DNA of 64,000 bases from CAVQJU01 sp963729215 (GTDB taxonomy: Bacteria > Acidobacteriota > Vicinamibacteria > Vicinamibacterales > CAVVIG01), in NCBI GenBank assembly GCA_963729215.1, contig CAVSND010000006.1, positions 124,001 to 188,000 of the forward strand, written 5' to 3'. The notes below the pieces were generated by a model. That model had not been told where the DNA came from. It made no database searches and was given only the letters and a program-made list of their open reading frames with translations. Each line of letters starts with the position of its first letter. The stretch's first letter is position 1. Shown one piece after another: positions 17,070 to 26,010 of the stretch. The translations under genes were made by a program, and so were the position numbers.

Positions 17070-19845
17070 TCATCCGGTTGCGCCCAGGCCGCTCGCGATC
17101 GCGTTGATCGACAGCAGCAGCGGCGGCAGCAACTCCCCCGCCGCCTCGTCCCGGCCCAGACGACGGGCCGCGCGCCATTCGCGCAGCAGGGCGATCTGCT
17201 GGCGGTGCAGCACGCGAAGTGGTTCTCGTCGCATCTGCACGGTGCCGTGGATATTGGGACGGCGCTCGGCCAGGCGTTCCGCGATACACGCGCTCGAGCA
17301 TGAGCGATGTCCGGTTGAATTCGCCTGTGATGAGACTGAAGAGCGAGTCGCGACAGGCGTCGTCTTCGACGAGCGCGGCGTACGCGCGCATGACATCGAG
17401 ATCCGCCGCCGCCACGCACGTGGCCGCGTTGCTCAGCGCGTAGTGAAGCGGCGCCCAGGTATACAAGTGCCGGACGAGCTCGGCGAACTCGTCCGGATGT
17501 TCCGTCTGCAGCGCCTCGAGCGCGCTGCCGACACCGTACCAGCCGGGCAGAAAGTAGCGGGCCTGGCTCCAGCCGAACACCCAGGGTATCGCGCGTAAAT
17601 CGTCGAGCGCTGGTTGCCCCGTCCGCCGCGAGGGCCGCGATCCGATCCGGCTCTCCTCGATGGCGTCGATGGGCGTGGCCTGGCGGAAGAAGGTGAGAAA
17701 TCCGTCGGTCCGTCGAAGTCGGATGTACGTCTGGCGGCTGCGCTCGGCGAGCCAGTCCATCGTGGGCTCGAGCAGGTGCGCGGGCTCCGGACAGTGCCGA
17801 TCGAGCATCGTCGCCCGCGTGACGCCCGCAAACAGGAGCTCCAGGTTGTAGACAGCCGTCAGTCGATTGGCGTACTTCTGCTCGATCGCTTCACCTTGCT
17901 CGGTGACCCGCAGGTCGCCGTTCAACGCGGCCGGGTGGATGGCTTTGACGAATCGATGTTCAGGGCCGCCGCCCCGGCTCATCGTCCCGCCGCGTCCGTG
18001 GAGAAAACGAATCCGCACGCCGGATTCCTGTCCGACGGCAACGAGCGCCGCTTCGGCCCGATACAGATACCAGAGGCTGGCGAGGATGCCGCCGTCCTTG
18101 TTGCTGTCGCTGTAGCCCACCACGACTTGTTGGACGAGCTCAGTTCCTCCTGCATCGCGACGCTGCTGTTCCAGGCTGCGTCGCGTCACGGGGTGACGCA
18201 GAAACGCGCGCAGGATGTCCGGGCTTCGCTCGAGATCGTCAATCGTTTCAAACAAGGGCACGACAGGGAGGCGGCAGACCAGCCCCGATCCGTCGCTCGT
18301 CGCGAGGCCGACTTCGCGGGCCAGCAGATAGACGCCGAGCAGGTCGGATGCCTGGCGCGTCATGCTGACGATGAGCGAGCCCAGGCCGTCCAGACCGTTC
18401 TGGCGCAGATGATCGGCCAGCACGCGGAACGTCCCGAGCACGGCGTCGGCTTCGGCGCCGGCCGACATGTCCGAACGGAGAAACGGGCGGGGCGACGCGA
18501 GCTCGCGGTCGAGGAATTCGAGCCGGCGTTCCTCAGTCCAGCCGGCAAAATCGGGCTGCTCGAGTCCGGCCGCCTGCTGCAGTTGAGCGATCGCACGGTC
18601 GTAGAAGGCGCTGTTCTGGCGGATGTCCAGCGACGCCAGGTGGAAGCCGAACGTCTGGGCTGCCCGAATCACGGGCACGACAGACGCATCGGCGACGCGC
18701 CACGCGCCGACGGCGACCAGCGACTGGTACAGCAGCCGGAGGTCCGCGATCAATTCAGCGGCGTGCTGGTATCCGCCGGCGCCATATCGCAGCCGTCCGC
18801 CCTCGGGGTACACGCTGTCGAGCGGCAGCTGCGCCAGCATGAGGCCGACAAACTGCCGCCAGGTCTCACCGTGCTCCTGGTGCACGGCGTCGGCGCCGCG
18901 CGCCCCCAACGCATCGATGAGAGGTCCAACCCGGCTGCTCAACGCCGGGGGCGGCGGCTCGAGGCGATCCGACAGGCTCGTCTGACGGGCGAGCGCCACC
19001 AGCTGACGCTGCAGCAGCAGCAACCCGTGCAGGCGCAGATCCTCGAGCGTCTGCCGCGTGACCTCCGCGGTCACCAGCGGATGGCCGTCCTGATCGCCGC
19101 CCACCCAGGTGCCCAGACGGCATTGCGGCAACTGCTCCGGCGTCCGCAGCAGCTCGTGATCGAATCCCAGGTGGGCCCAGCTTTCGCGCAGGCGGCCGTC
19201 GAGCGCCGGCAGCACGTCCGGGAAGACGTTGTACAGATAGTGCATGACGTTGCGCCGCTCGGCAGCGATGTCAGGCTTGTGCAGGAAGATCTCGCCGGTC
19301 CGCCACAACAGCGACAGCAGCGTCTTGAACTCCTCGCGAATCGCGCGCTGCTCGTTGGGCGTCCACACCTGGTTCTCGCGTTTCACCAGCAGGAGGTAGA
19401 GGCTCCGGTGATGCTCGAGGACAATCGTGCGCTTGGCTTCGGTGGGATGCGCCGTCAGCACCAGTTCGACCTGCACGCGGCGCAGCGTCGACGCGATCTG
19501 GTCCGCCGAGAGGCCTCGATCCCTCAGCTGCTCCAGCGACTGCCCCCACAGCGCCTGCAGCGCCGACGGCCCGTGCGCGCCTTCGGTGGCGCGCTGCTGC
19601 TGGATGGCGGCGTTCTGCTCCACCAGGCTCAACAGGTGGAAGGCGATCGAGTAGGCCCTCGACAACCGTTCAGGTGGAATCGGAGCCTGCGCGTCCGGCA
19701 GCGTCGTCTCGGCGCGCCACGGGAGTTGCCGCGCCAGCGCGTATTCGCCTGCTTCGTCCAGCACCTCGGCCAGGCAGTCCATCACGAACGCGAGATCGCG
19801 CCCGACCTTTTGGGGATCGAGAACCAGAATCGGCGACAGGATCAT
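17070..19845 (-). CDS. ppc: Phosphoenolpyruvate carboxylase, one frameshift
   Basis: About 925 residues, normal for the family. It fixes bicarbonate onto PEP to make oxaloacetate. Catalytic motifs are present in order: VLTAHPTEAKR (active histidine), VGGDQDGHP, VGYSDSNKDGG and FLHGRGGTMSRGGGP. The frame breaks at about 17282 after LMLERVY, and the next frame gives AERLAERRPNI and the proper ending SINAIASGLGATG; one extra C explains it. The ATG at 19845 (MILSPILVLDPQK) is preferred to one 13 codons upstream. It is divergent from the phosphofructokinase gene with about 190 bp between, so glycolysis and anaplerosis could share control. Confidence 0.95.
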
Positions 19846-20036
19846 GCGGAGGCCGCCTGGGCGGACGCAACGAGCATGCCGCACGAATTCCGCAGGCGAG
19901 TCAGCCTCGCGCGGCCGTTTGCAACATTCTTGTGGTGTTGTCGGACCCCGTCCTTACAAGAACGTTGCAGACCGCGAACGAGAAACAACCGCGAACCCGC
20001 GCTACACTTGAGGATGACGAAACAAGACGCTCAGCG

Positions 20037-21440
20037 ATGAAACGCATCGGCATCCTCACCGCCGGCGGCGACACACCTGCCCTCAACGCCGCGATTCACG
20101 GCGCCGTGGTGCGCGCCAACAGGCTGAGGATCGAAATCTACGGGCTCATCAAGGGCTTCAACTGCCTGTTCAACCCGCGCGTGCCGCACGTGCATCTCAA
20201 CCCGCTGTTCCAGGAAATCCCCGAGCTCGATCCAACCAAGGGCGGCACGCTCATCGGCTCGTCGCGGGACTACATCGATCCCACCAAGAAAGCCGACCTG
20301 GATCTCATCTCCGCGCGCCTCTCGAAGCTGGGCATCGAAGGGCTCATCGCGATCGGCGGAGACGGCACGCTCAACGCGCTGCAGCCGCTGGCCGAACGCC
20401 TGCCGACCGTGCTCGCGCCCAAGACGATCGACAACGATCTGGGATTGAACTACCCGAGCGAACCGGACGAGTGGGTGCGCGTCAAGGAACCCGGCACGCA
20501 GACCATCAGCTACGAACGCACGCCGTCAAACGTCGTCTTCGATCTGAATCACATCGTCAACTACGCCACGCCCGGTTACGCCACGGCGGTCCTGGTCACG
20601 GCGCAGGGCGTCGAACGCATCCGGACGACGGCGGAGAGTCACCGGCGAATTGCCATCATCGAAGTGATGGGACGCCATTCGGGTTATATCGCGCTCGGAA
20701 CCGCGTACGGACAGCCTGACATCATTCTTGTCCCCGAGCACCCGCTCGACATGCAGCTGCTCGTCGAACGGGTCAAGCATCTCTATTCACTGCAGAAGAA
20801 CGTCGTCATCGTGTGCGGCGAGGGCGTTGTGGATGAAGAGGGCAACGAGTTGGGCGCCGTATCCAACTCCATGGACCCGGCGGGCAACGTCATGCTGAGC
20901 GGCGCGGCCGAGGCGCTGCGCGAGCGGATGATTCAGGAACTGGGCGATCGCTACTTCCAGCTGTACCGCCGCGGCAGCTCAGCCCGCGAAGCGATCTTCA
21001 CCAGGAAGGTGGGCCACACGCAGCGCGGCGGGCGGCCGATCCTGTTCGACCGGTTCTATGCTGCCGCGCTCGGCGCCAAGGCTGTCGACCTGCTCGTGGA
21101 AGGGCGCAACAACGCCGTGTCTGTTCTGCAATACCACTCGCAGAACGGCTTCCACGTGGAGGGGTACGACGCGAACAGGTTCCGCGATCGCTGGGGCCTG
21201 ATCCACGCGCGGAAGATGCACCCCGCCTTCTACGATCCGCTGCTGATGAAGCCATCGCGCGTGGGCATCGACTACCTGCTGCCGATCTTCACCGACGCGA
21301 TCGGCAACGACGACGCCGAGCACATGCGGCAGACGCTGTTCCACCCCGGGAACCTCGCGCAGCCGTATCACTCGATCAACACCGACATCCACAAACGCAT
21401 CCGGTATCTCGACGCCGACGGGCACGACGCACGGGACTGA
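20037..21440 (+). CDS. pfkA: 6-phosphofructokinase, mixed ATP/PPi-type active site
   Basis: A 467-residue phosphofructokinase of the long PFK branch, converting fructose 6-phosphate to fructose 1,6-bisphosphate. TAGGDTPALNAAI is the nucleotide loop, GGDGT the phosphoryl-donor loop, PKTIDND the catalytic loop and EVMGRHSGY the substrate loop. The glycine in GGDGT is the ATP-type residue, while lysine in PKTIDND is the PPi-type residue, so the donor cannot be called from sequence; a similar Gly/Lys pairing is known in ATP-dependent trypanosomatid enzymes. About 30 extra residues (SEPDEWVRVKEPGTQ and flanks) follow PKTIDND. The ATG at 20037 is chosen by family start; the open frame upstream overlaps the promoter region. 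Confidence 0.93.
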   Translation: MKRIGILTAGGDTPALNAAIHGAVVRANRLRIEIYGLIKGFNCLFNPRVPHVHLNPLFQEIPELDPTKGGTLIGSSRDYIDPTKKADLDLISARLSKLGIEGLIAIGGDGTLNALQPLAERLPTVLAPKTIDNDLGLNYPSEPDEWVRVKEPGTQTISYERTPSNVVFDLNHIVNYATPGYATAVLVTAQGVERIRTTAESHRRIAIIEVMGRHSGYIALGTAYGQPDIILVPEHPLDMQLLVERVKHLYSLQKNVVIVCGEGVVDEEGNELGAVSNSMDPAGNVMLSGAAEALRERMIQELGDRYFQLYRRGSSAREAIFTRKVGHTQRGGRPILFDRFYAAALGAKAVDLLVEGRNNAVSVLQYHSQNGFHVEGYDANRFRDRWGLIHARKMHPAFYDPLLMKPSRVGIDYLLPIFTDAIGNDDAEHMRQTLFHPGNLAQPYHSINTDIHKRIRYLDADGHDARD

Positions 21441-21441
21441 A

Positions 21442-21603
21442 CCAAGGGGTTCGAGGGGTTCAAAGGTCCAGAGGTTCGAAGGGTCCACAGGGTCCAAGGG
21501 GTTCTAAGGCGGAAAATACTTTCCGCAGGAACCTTGAACTTTGGACCTCGTGGACCGTTGACCTTGTGGACCCGTCGGACCTCTTTGAACCCCTCGAACC
21601 TCT
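21442..21603. repeat. Word-repeat palindrome, GGTTC/GGTCC family
   Basis: Left half (about 21442-21507) is a run of degenerate 9-11 bp words such as GGGGTTCGA, GGTTCAAA and GGGTCCACA. The right half (about 21528-21602) carries the complementary words. At the centre is a perfect hairpin, GCGGAAA (21509-21515) with TTTCCGC (21520-21526) around a 4-nt loop. It starts 1 bp after the phosphofructokinase stop and ends on the stop codon of the converging gene. It has no protein-coding frame. The likely roles are bidirectional termination or mRNA 3' protection. Confidence 0.9.
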
Positions 21604-22078
21604 ATGACGCCAAAGCCTCGTATCTGACGCCCGGCCGGATCGGCGTCACGCCCTGGGGCAGCGCCTCGATCGGTGTCGCGTCCAGGGAAATCACGTTGAG
21701 GCGGTACAGCAATCCCTCGAGGAATCGCCCATCGTCCACCAGAGGACGGAGCGGGACGGAGGAGACCGAGACGATCTGCGGAAGATCGTGGGCGGCGGAC
21801 AACCAGTCGTAGAGCCGCATCTGCTGACCCAGGCTCATCATCGCCACGTCAGCCAGCAGCATCGTCCCCTTCGTGGCGTCGGTCAGGTCCAGCTTCCCCG
21901 GCAGCGACACCATCTGATACGGCGGCTCGCAGTACTTGACGACGTGGCGGACGGCGGCTTCCACCGAGACACGGCGGCAGACCACCATCAGGTTGGGCCG
22001 GCGGATCTCCGACATCAGGGCGTGCAGCAGGCTCGCTTCTGATAGCGACACGAGCTGCGGGGAATGCAGTTTCATCAT
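21602..22078 (-). CDS. Miniature NtrC-like AAA+ protein lacking Walker A
   Basis: A 158-residue protein that resembles the central part of sigma-54 activators in a shortened form. KGTMLLADVAMMSLGQQMRL lines up with the Walker B region (normally GTLFLDEV....Q..LL), and LVDDGRFLEGLLYRLNVISL with the 'G.FREDLYYRLNV' region after sensor I. No Walker A P-loop, no GAFTGA sigma-54 loop and no HTH are present, and the Walker B Asp-Glu is replaced by Ala-Asp. It therefore should not hydrolyse ATP or activate sigma-54 in the usual way. It may be an inhibitory or adaptor protein. The start has an AGAGGAG sequence 6 bp upstream. It is divergent from the TIR gene. Confidence 0.55.
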   Translation of the reverse strand: MMKLHSPQLVSLSEASLLHALMSEIRRPNLMVVCRRVSVEAAVRHVVKYCEPPYQMVSLPGKLDLTDATKGTMLLADVAMMSLGQQMRLYDWLSAAHDLPQIVSVSSVPLRPLVDDGRFLEGLLYRLNVISLDATPIEALPQGVTPIRPGVRYEALAS

Positions 22079-22123
22079 CGGTCACTCCTCTTTTCACACG
22101 GTTGGTGAGCGGGAGGCCGAATT

Positions 22124-22195
22124 CGTTACAGCGCCGCCAGGGCCTCCAAACCCTAGGGAAAAACCCTTGGGGGGATTCCCTGAGCGCCTGTAACG
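22124..22195. promoter_or_regulatory. Inverted repeat in the divergent mini-NtrC/TIR promoter region
   Basis: Perfect 8-bp arms CGTTACAG (22124-22131) and CTGTAACG (22188-22195) are separated by 56 bp. The stretch lies between two divergent genes, 47-118 bp from the mini-NtrC start and about 95-167 bp from the TIR start. Between the arms is a second weak stem (CCCTAGGG). It could be a looping operator or a structured RNA leader; the evidence is only symmetry and position. Confidence 0.3.
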
Positions 22196-22290
22196 ATTGG
22201 CTTGCATGGTTCACTACATCCTAGGCGGTGTCGGCATTGACGAGGCCGGGGCACCGGCGCACAATGCGGTGACTCCCCGCAGGATCGCTG

Positions 22291-23803
22291 ATGAAACCGG
22301 GCAAGATCTTCATCAATTACCGGCGCGATGACAGCCGGGCTGACGCCGGCCGGCTCTACGACCGCCTGCACGCGCGCTACCCGGCCCGGATTTTCCGGGA
22401 TGTCGGGTCGCTCGAGCCCGGCATCGAGTGGCGCGAGGCCATCGAAAAAGTCCTGAGCGACAGCGACGCCTGCATCGTCGTCATCGGCAAGAACTGGCTG
22501 ACGATGACGGACGCCTCCGGGCGCCGGCGGCTGGACGACCCGCGCGACGTCGTGCGGCTGGAACTCCAGAAGGCGCTCAGCAGCGGCATGCGGGTCTTCC
22601 CTCTCCTCGTGGGGGGCGCCAAAATGCCCGCCGAGGAAGATTTGCCTCCGGATCTGCAATCGCTCGCGCGCCGGAATGCGCTCGAAGTGAGCGAGCAGGA
22701 CTGGAACGAAGATTTCGACAAGCTCGTCGCGGCTATTGAAAAATCGCTCGGATGGTCCGGGCCGGCGCCGGCCAAGTCCGGATCCCGGAAGATGGTCTTC
22801 GCCATCGGGGGTGCTGTCGCGGCGCTCCTGATCATCGGCGTGGTGGTCATTGCGCTCATGTCGGGCGGGGACACGAAGAAGGATGGGCCAAGCGGTCAGA
22901 AACAACCGCCCGACGGGACCGTTATCGACAAGGGAATTAAGGGGCCTGGCGACGTCATTCAACCAGATGTACCGTTGAGAGCGGCAAACGCGAGCCCTCC
23001 CGACGGGAGCGCCGCGAGTATCCAGCCGCCACAGGCCACAACAGCCGCCCCTCCTCCCCGCCGAGCCCGCGCGTCAAACGCGGCCGGCGGTCGGGGCCCA
23101 GCGCGCGCAACCCCCTCTGGACAAGGTCAAGACTCCTGAGCCGGAAGTGGCGCCGGCGGTACCAAACGCTGCGGCCGCCGTGCCCGTGCACCGTCCCACC
23201 CCGGTCGAAAACGCCCAGGATGCGCTCGCGGCCGGACGCCTCGTCCTGCCGCGCAACGATTCGGCGCTCCACTGGGCCCTGCAGGCTCAGCAGACCGGCG
23301 AACCGGGCGCGGCCGACGTCATGCAGCGCACGAACACCGCCATCCTCAACCAGATGAAGGAGCTCACGAATCAAAAACGATTCGACGAGGCGTTGAGCTT
23401 CGTCAACGCCTATGCCGAGTACTACCCTGCGGATCCGGCCATGCAGCGGACGTTTCAGCAGATTCGCGACGGCATCCGGCAGGCTCAGACGGGCGGCCCC
23501 GTTACCCTGCAGGTGCTCCATCGTCACGGCATCGACTACCGGACGGCCCGCTGCGAGGGCTGGCTGGCGATCGACCCGATGGGTAACGTCTCCTACGCGT
23601 GCGACCCGAAATTCGTTCACGATGCGCGGTGCGACCGCGCCACGTTCCCCAGTGGATCGTTCACTTACAAGACCGGGCCGGACCCCGAGCAGCTGCATTT
23701 TTCAACCACCTCGGGCAACTTCGACTTCTTCGCCCCCCAACCGACGGTCGCCACGGCCGTCCGGGCACTCAGCGCTACGGGGGCCCGTCTTCAGCAAAAG
23801 TGA
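22291..23803 (+). CDS. TIR-domain membrane protein with long outer region; one frameshift
   Basis: About 503 residues. The N-terminal TIR domain (1-150) begins with KIFINYRRDDSRADAGRLYD; Glu91 in VVRLELQKAL is the candidate NAD-cleaving residue. One membrane span (about 168-190) follows, then a proline/alanine-rich linker of about 90 residues and a helical C-terminal region (NQMKELTNQKRFDEALSFVN, TPR-like) ending in a small cysteine-containing beta domain. The TIR is therefore cytosolic and the rest outside. The frame breaks near 23058, where the second frame continues the linker smoothly. It lies 89 bp upstream of the ECF sigma gene on the same strand and may belong to that unit. TIR-TM proteins may be immune NADases or scaffold signalling; the substrate is unproven. 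Confidence 0.75.
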
Positions 23804-23892
23804 AACGGGCGAGCTCATTACGTCACTAGCTTGCACAGGCGGTCGGGCCTGGAAGGCTGGAACGGAACGGTTCAGGGTTACGATCGCGAGAC

Positions 23893-24456
23893 GTGCCGCT
23901 GGAGCGATTCGAGTTCGACCTGGGCTATATCGAACGACTGGTCGGGGAAGATCCCGAGACCGAGCGTCATTTCACCCGGTATTTTGGTGATTTGCTGACG
24001 CTCAAGCTCCGCACCCGGTTGAGGTCCGCGGCGCTCGTCGAAGACGCGAAGCAGGAAACGTTCGTCCGGGTCCTGTCGGTGCTGAAGCAGAAAGGCGGCA
24101 TTTCGTCGCCGCAGGCGTTGGGGGCGTTCGTCAACTCCGTCTGCAACAACGTGCTGTTCGAAACGTACCGGTCGGGCTCGAAGGTGACGCCGCTCGAGGA
24201 GGGTTACGACGAACCGGACGAGCGGCGGCCGGGCGCGGAATCAACGCTCCTCGTCGGCGAGGAACGCGAGAAGGTTCAGCAGGTGTTGTCGGGCCTGCCG
24301 AAAAAGGATCAGGAGCTCTTGAGGCTGCTGTTCATCGAGGAGCTCGACAAAGACGACGTCTGTAGAACGATGAACGTGGACCGGAATTATCTGCGCGTCC
24401 TCCTGCACAGGGCAAAGGCGCACTTCAAAGATCGATGGACCGAACTGACACCATGA
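23893..24456 (+). CDS. ECF-type RNA polymerase sigma factor
   Basis: A 187-residue sigma-70 family factor with only regions 2 and 4. Region 2 includes VEDAKQETFVRVLSVLKQKG; region 4 is LPKKDQELLRLLFIEELDKD followed by VCRTMNVDRNYLRVLLHRAK, a clear helix-turn-helix. The N-terminus (YIERLVGEDPETERHFTRYF) matches a sigma group common in Acidobacteriota. The start is GTG 23893. Its TGA stop overlaps the ATG of the next gene (ATGA at 24453-24456), so sigma and anti-sigma are translationally coupled. It should direct its own operon, including the CHAT protease; no promoter motif can be assigned from one copy. Confidence 0.9.
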   Translation: MPLERFEFDLGYIERLVGEDPETERHFTRYFGDLLTLKLRTRLRSAALVEDAKQETFVRVLSVLKQKGGISSPQALGAFVNSVCNNVLFETYRSGSKVTPLEEGYDEPDERRPGAESTLLVGEEREKVQQVLSGLPKKDQELLRLLFIEELDKDDVCRTMNVDRNYLRVLLHRAKAHFKDRWTELTP

Positions 24457-25112
24457 CTCACGAACAAGCGGTCAGCACGTTCGCCTCGGAGCGTTATCTG
24501 CTCGAGGAAATGACCGAGCCGGAGCGCACCGTTTTCGAGGAACACTACTTCTCCTGCGTCGATTGCGCGGACGATGTGCGCATGGGCGCGGTGATGAGCG
24601 ACGGCGCTCGCGCGGGGCTGATGGCAAGGGTGCGGACCGGGCGACTGTGACGGACATGACGGCGTCGGACGCCTGGCGCCGGCGAGCCACGGGCCCGAGC
24701 CGGTGGTACCAGTCGGCCGCCATTCCGTGGGCGGTCGCCGCCACGCTCGCTGTAGTGGCGGGGTACCAGACGTTCGTTGGCACTCCCGGGCGTCCGCTCA
24801 GCCAGCCGCAGGCGCTCGTGCCGGTGACGCTGCGGCCCGCGAGCCGCGGGCAGGAGCCCAAGGTCGTCGTGTCCCGCGATTCGTCTATCGCCACGCTGGC
24901 CGTCGACATGAGCTCGGCCGTTTCTGGAAGCAGCCTGCCGTACACGATCCGCACGGCTGACGGGCGCCACCGTCGCGTCGGGCACCATCCAGGCTCCCCA
25001 AGCCGGCGCGCCTCTGCTGCTGCTCGTCCCGACGGCTGAGGTGAGTTTGCCCGGACGTTACGTCCTGTCAGTCGGTGACACGGAATACCCCTTCGAGGTT
25101 GTGGCACAATAG
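24453..25112 (+). CDS. Zinc-finger membrane anti-sigma factor, two frameshifts
   Basis: About 220 residues. The N-terminus has a zf-HC2/ZAS motif, HYFSCVDC (HxxxCxxC), which binds the partner sigma factor. A membrane span, IPWAVAATLAVVAGYQTFVG, and a periplasmic beta-rich domain follow. Its end (LPGRYVLSVGDTEYPFEVVA) looks like the extracytoplasmic domain of anti-sigma factors in this phylum. The frame breaks twice, near 24640 and 24965; all three pieces join into one sensible protein ending at TAG 25110-25112. Removal of zinc binding or proteolysis would release the sigma factor. The start overlaps the sigma stop, giving equal synthesis. Confidence 0.75.
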
Positions 25113-25140
25113 CGCGCTGTCCCCCTCTGAGGATTCCTCC

Positions 25141-25995
25141 GTGAAGCTCAAACCGCACTTCTTGTTCCATGCGAATGCCGCTGCGATTGGCGGCCGGATC
25201 GCCAAACCCAAAGATCTGCCGATCGACACGCCAGCGGCCAGTTCGCTTTCCGGCGCCGGCGGACGATCAATCTCCAAGGCCGACAAGGGAACCATCGGCG
25301 ACGTCATCCAGTTCGGCGCAGCTTCGACGTTCGCCGAAGGGCTGTTCGACGACCTCGCGAAATGGTCGGAGACACTCTGCGGGGACTCGTGCGAGGACGC
25401 GCTGACCGCGACGACGAAGGTGAGCGCGGAAGTGCGCAACCTCGTCGTGAACGCCAAGGCGACGTTCACCGCGAAGCGAGTCAGAGGCGGATTCGTGGCG
25501 AAGAGTCCCAGGGGTAGCGGCGAACCGTCCATCACGCTGGACCGTGACACCGTCTTCGACGGCATCGCCCTCGGCGGCTACAAGCTCATCGTCGAACTGA
25601 ACACGCCGTTGTTTCAGCGGTTCGACACGCTGTCGAAGCTGCGCTCGGCCGCTGATACGCCCAAGTTCGTCAAGGAACACGGCGCGAGCCTGTTCATGAA
25701 GACGCCGGTACCGGGCCGGACGACCGCGTCGCTTGCGGGCCGCTTCGTTGAATCGGGCGGCACCATTTACGGCACGATCGTCAAATCGCTGCGGTGGGCG
25801 GGCAAGCCGTATCCCGGCGCTGAAATCGACGACAACGTCATCACGATCCCCGACTGCGGCGACATCTACTTCGGCGAGATCTACATCAGCGACCTCCGCC
25901 GCCGCCTGACGATGCTGCGGATGGATCTGTGCTGCCCGCAGCCCATGCGCCTGATGATGGCGGACGTGGAAGGCAACGGCACATGGGGTGTCTAG
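25141..25995 (+). CDS. Uncharacterised protein of the ECF-CHAT operon
   Basis: A 284-residue soluble protein with no signal peptide, membrane span or recognisable domain. The first third reads LKPHFLFHANAAAIGGRIAK and contains PIDTPAASSLSGAGG; the middle is beta-rich (AEVRNLVVNAKATFTAKRVR), and the end has PDCGDIYFGEIYISDLRRRL and LCCPQPMRLMMADVEGNGTW. The start is GTG 25141, with GAGGA 6-7 bp upstream. It lies 28 bp after the anti-sigma gene and 15 bp before the CHAT gene, so it is in the same operon and probably a substrate, adaptor or regulator of the protease. Being cytosolic while the CHAT protein is a lipoprotein is notable. Confidence 0.7.
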   Translation: MKLKPHFLFHANAAAIGGRIAKPKDLPIDTPAASSLSGAGGRSISKADKGTIGDVIQFGAASTFAEGLFDDLAKWSETLCGDSCEDALTATTKVSAEVRNLVVNAKATFTAKRVRGGFVAKSPRGSGEPSITLDRDTVFDGIALGGYKLIVELNTPLFQRFDTLSKLRSAADTPKFVKEHGASLFMKTPVPGRTTASLAGRFVESGGTIYGTIVKSLRWAGKPYPGAEIDDNVITIPDCGDIYFGEIYISDLRRRLTMLRMDLCCPQPMRLMMADVEGNGTWGV

Positions 25996-26010
25996 CGTTG
26001 TTTGAGCACC

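Noticed and set aside
17614..20040. 808-codon plus-strand open frame opposite PEP carboxylase
   Set aside because: Antisense shadow in GC-rich DNA: the minus strand carries all PEP carboxylase motifs, while the plus product is Arg/Gln/Val-rich with no domain or start signal.
21441..21603. Insertion sequence or small transposon between phosphofructokinase and mini-NtrC genes
   Set aside because: No transposase frame, no target duplication and only 160 bp of short words, so I call it a word-repeat palindrome.
22200..22290. Sigma-54 promoter before the TIR gene
   Set aside because: I looked for the GG-N10-GC pattern because of the NtrC-like neighbour and found no convincing match.
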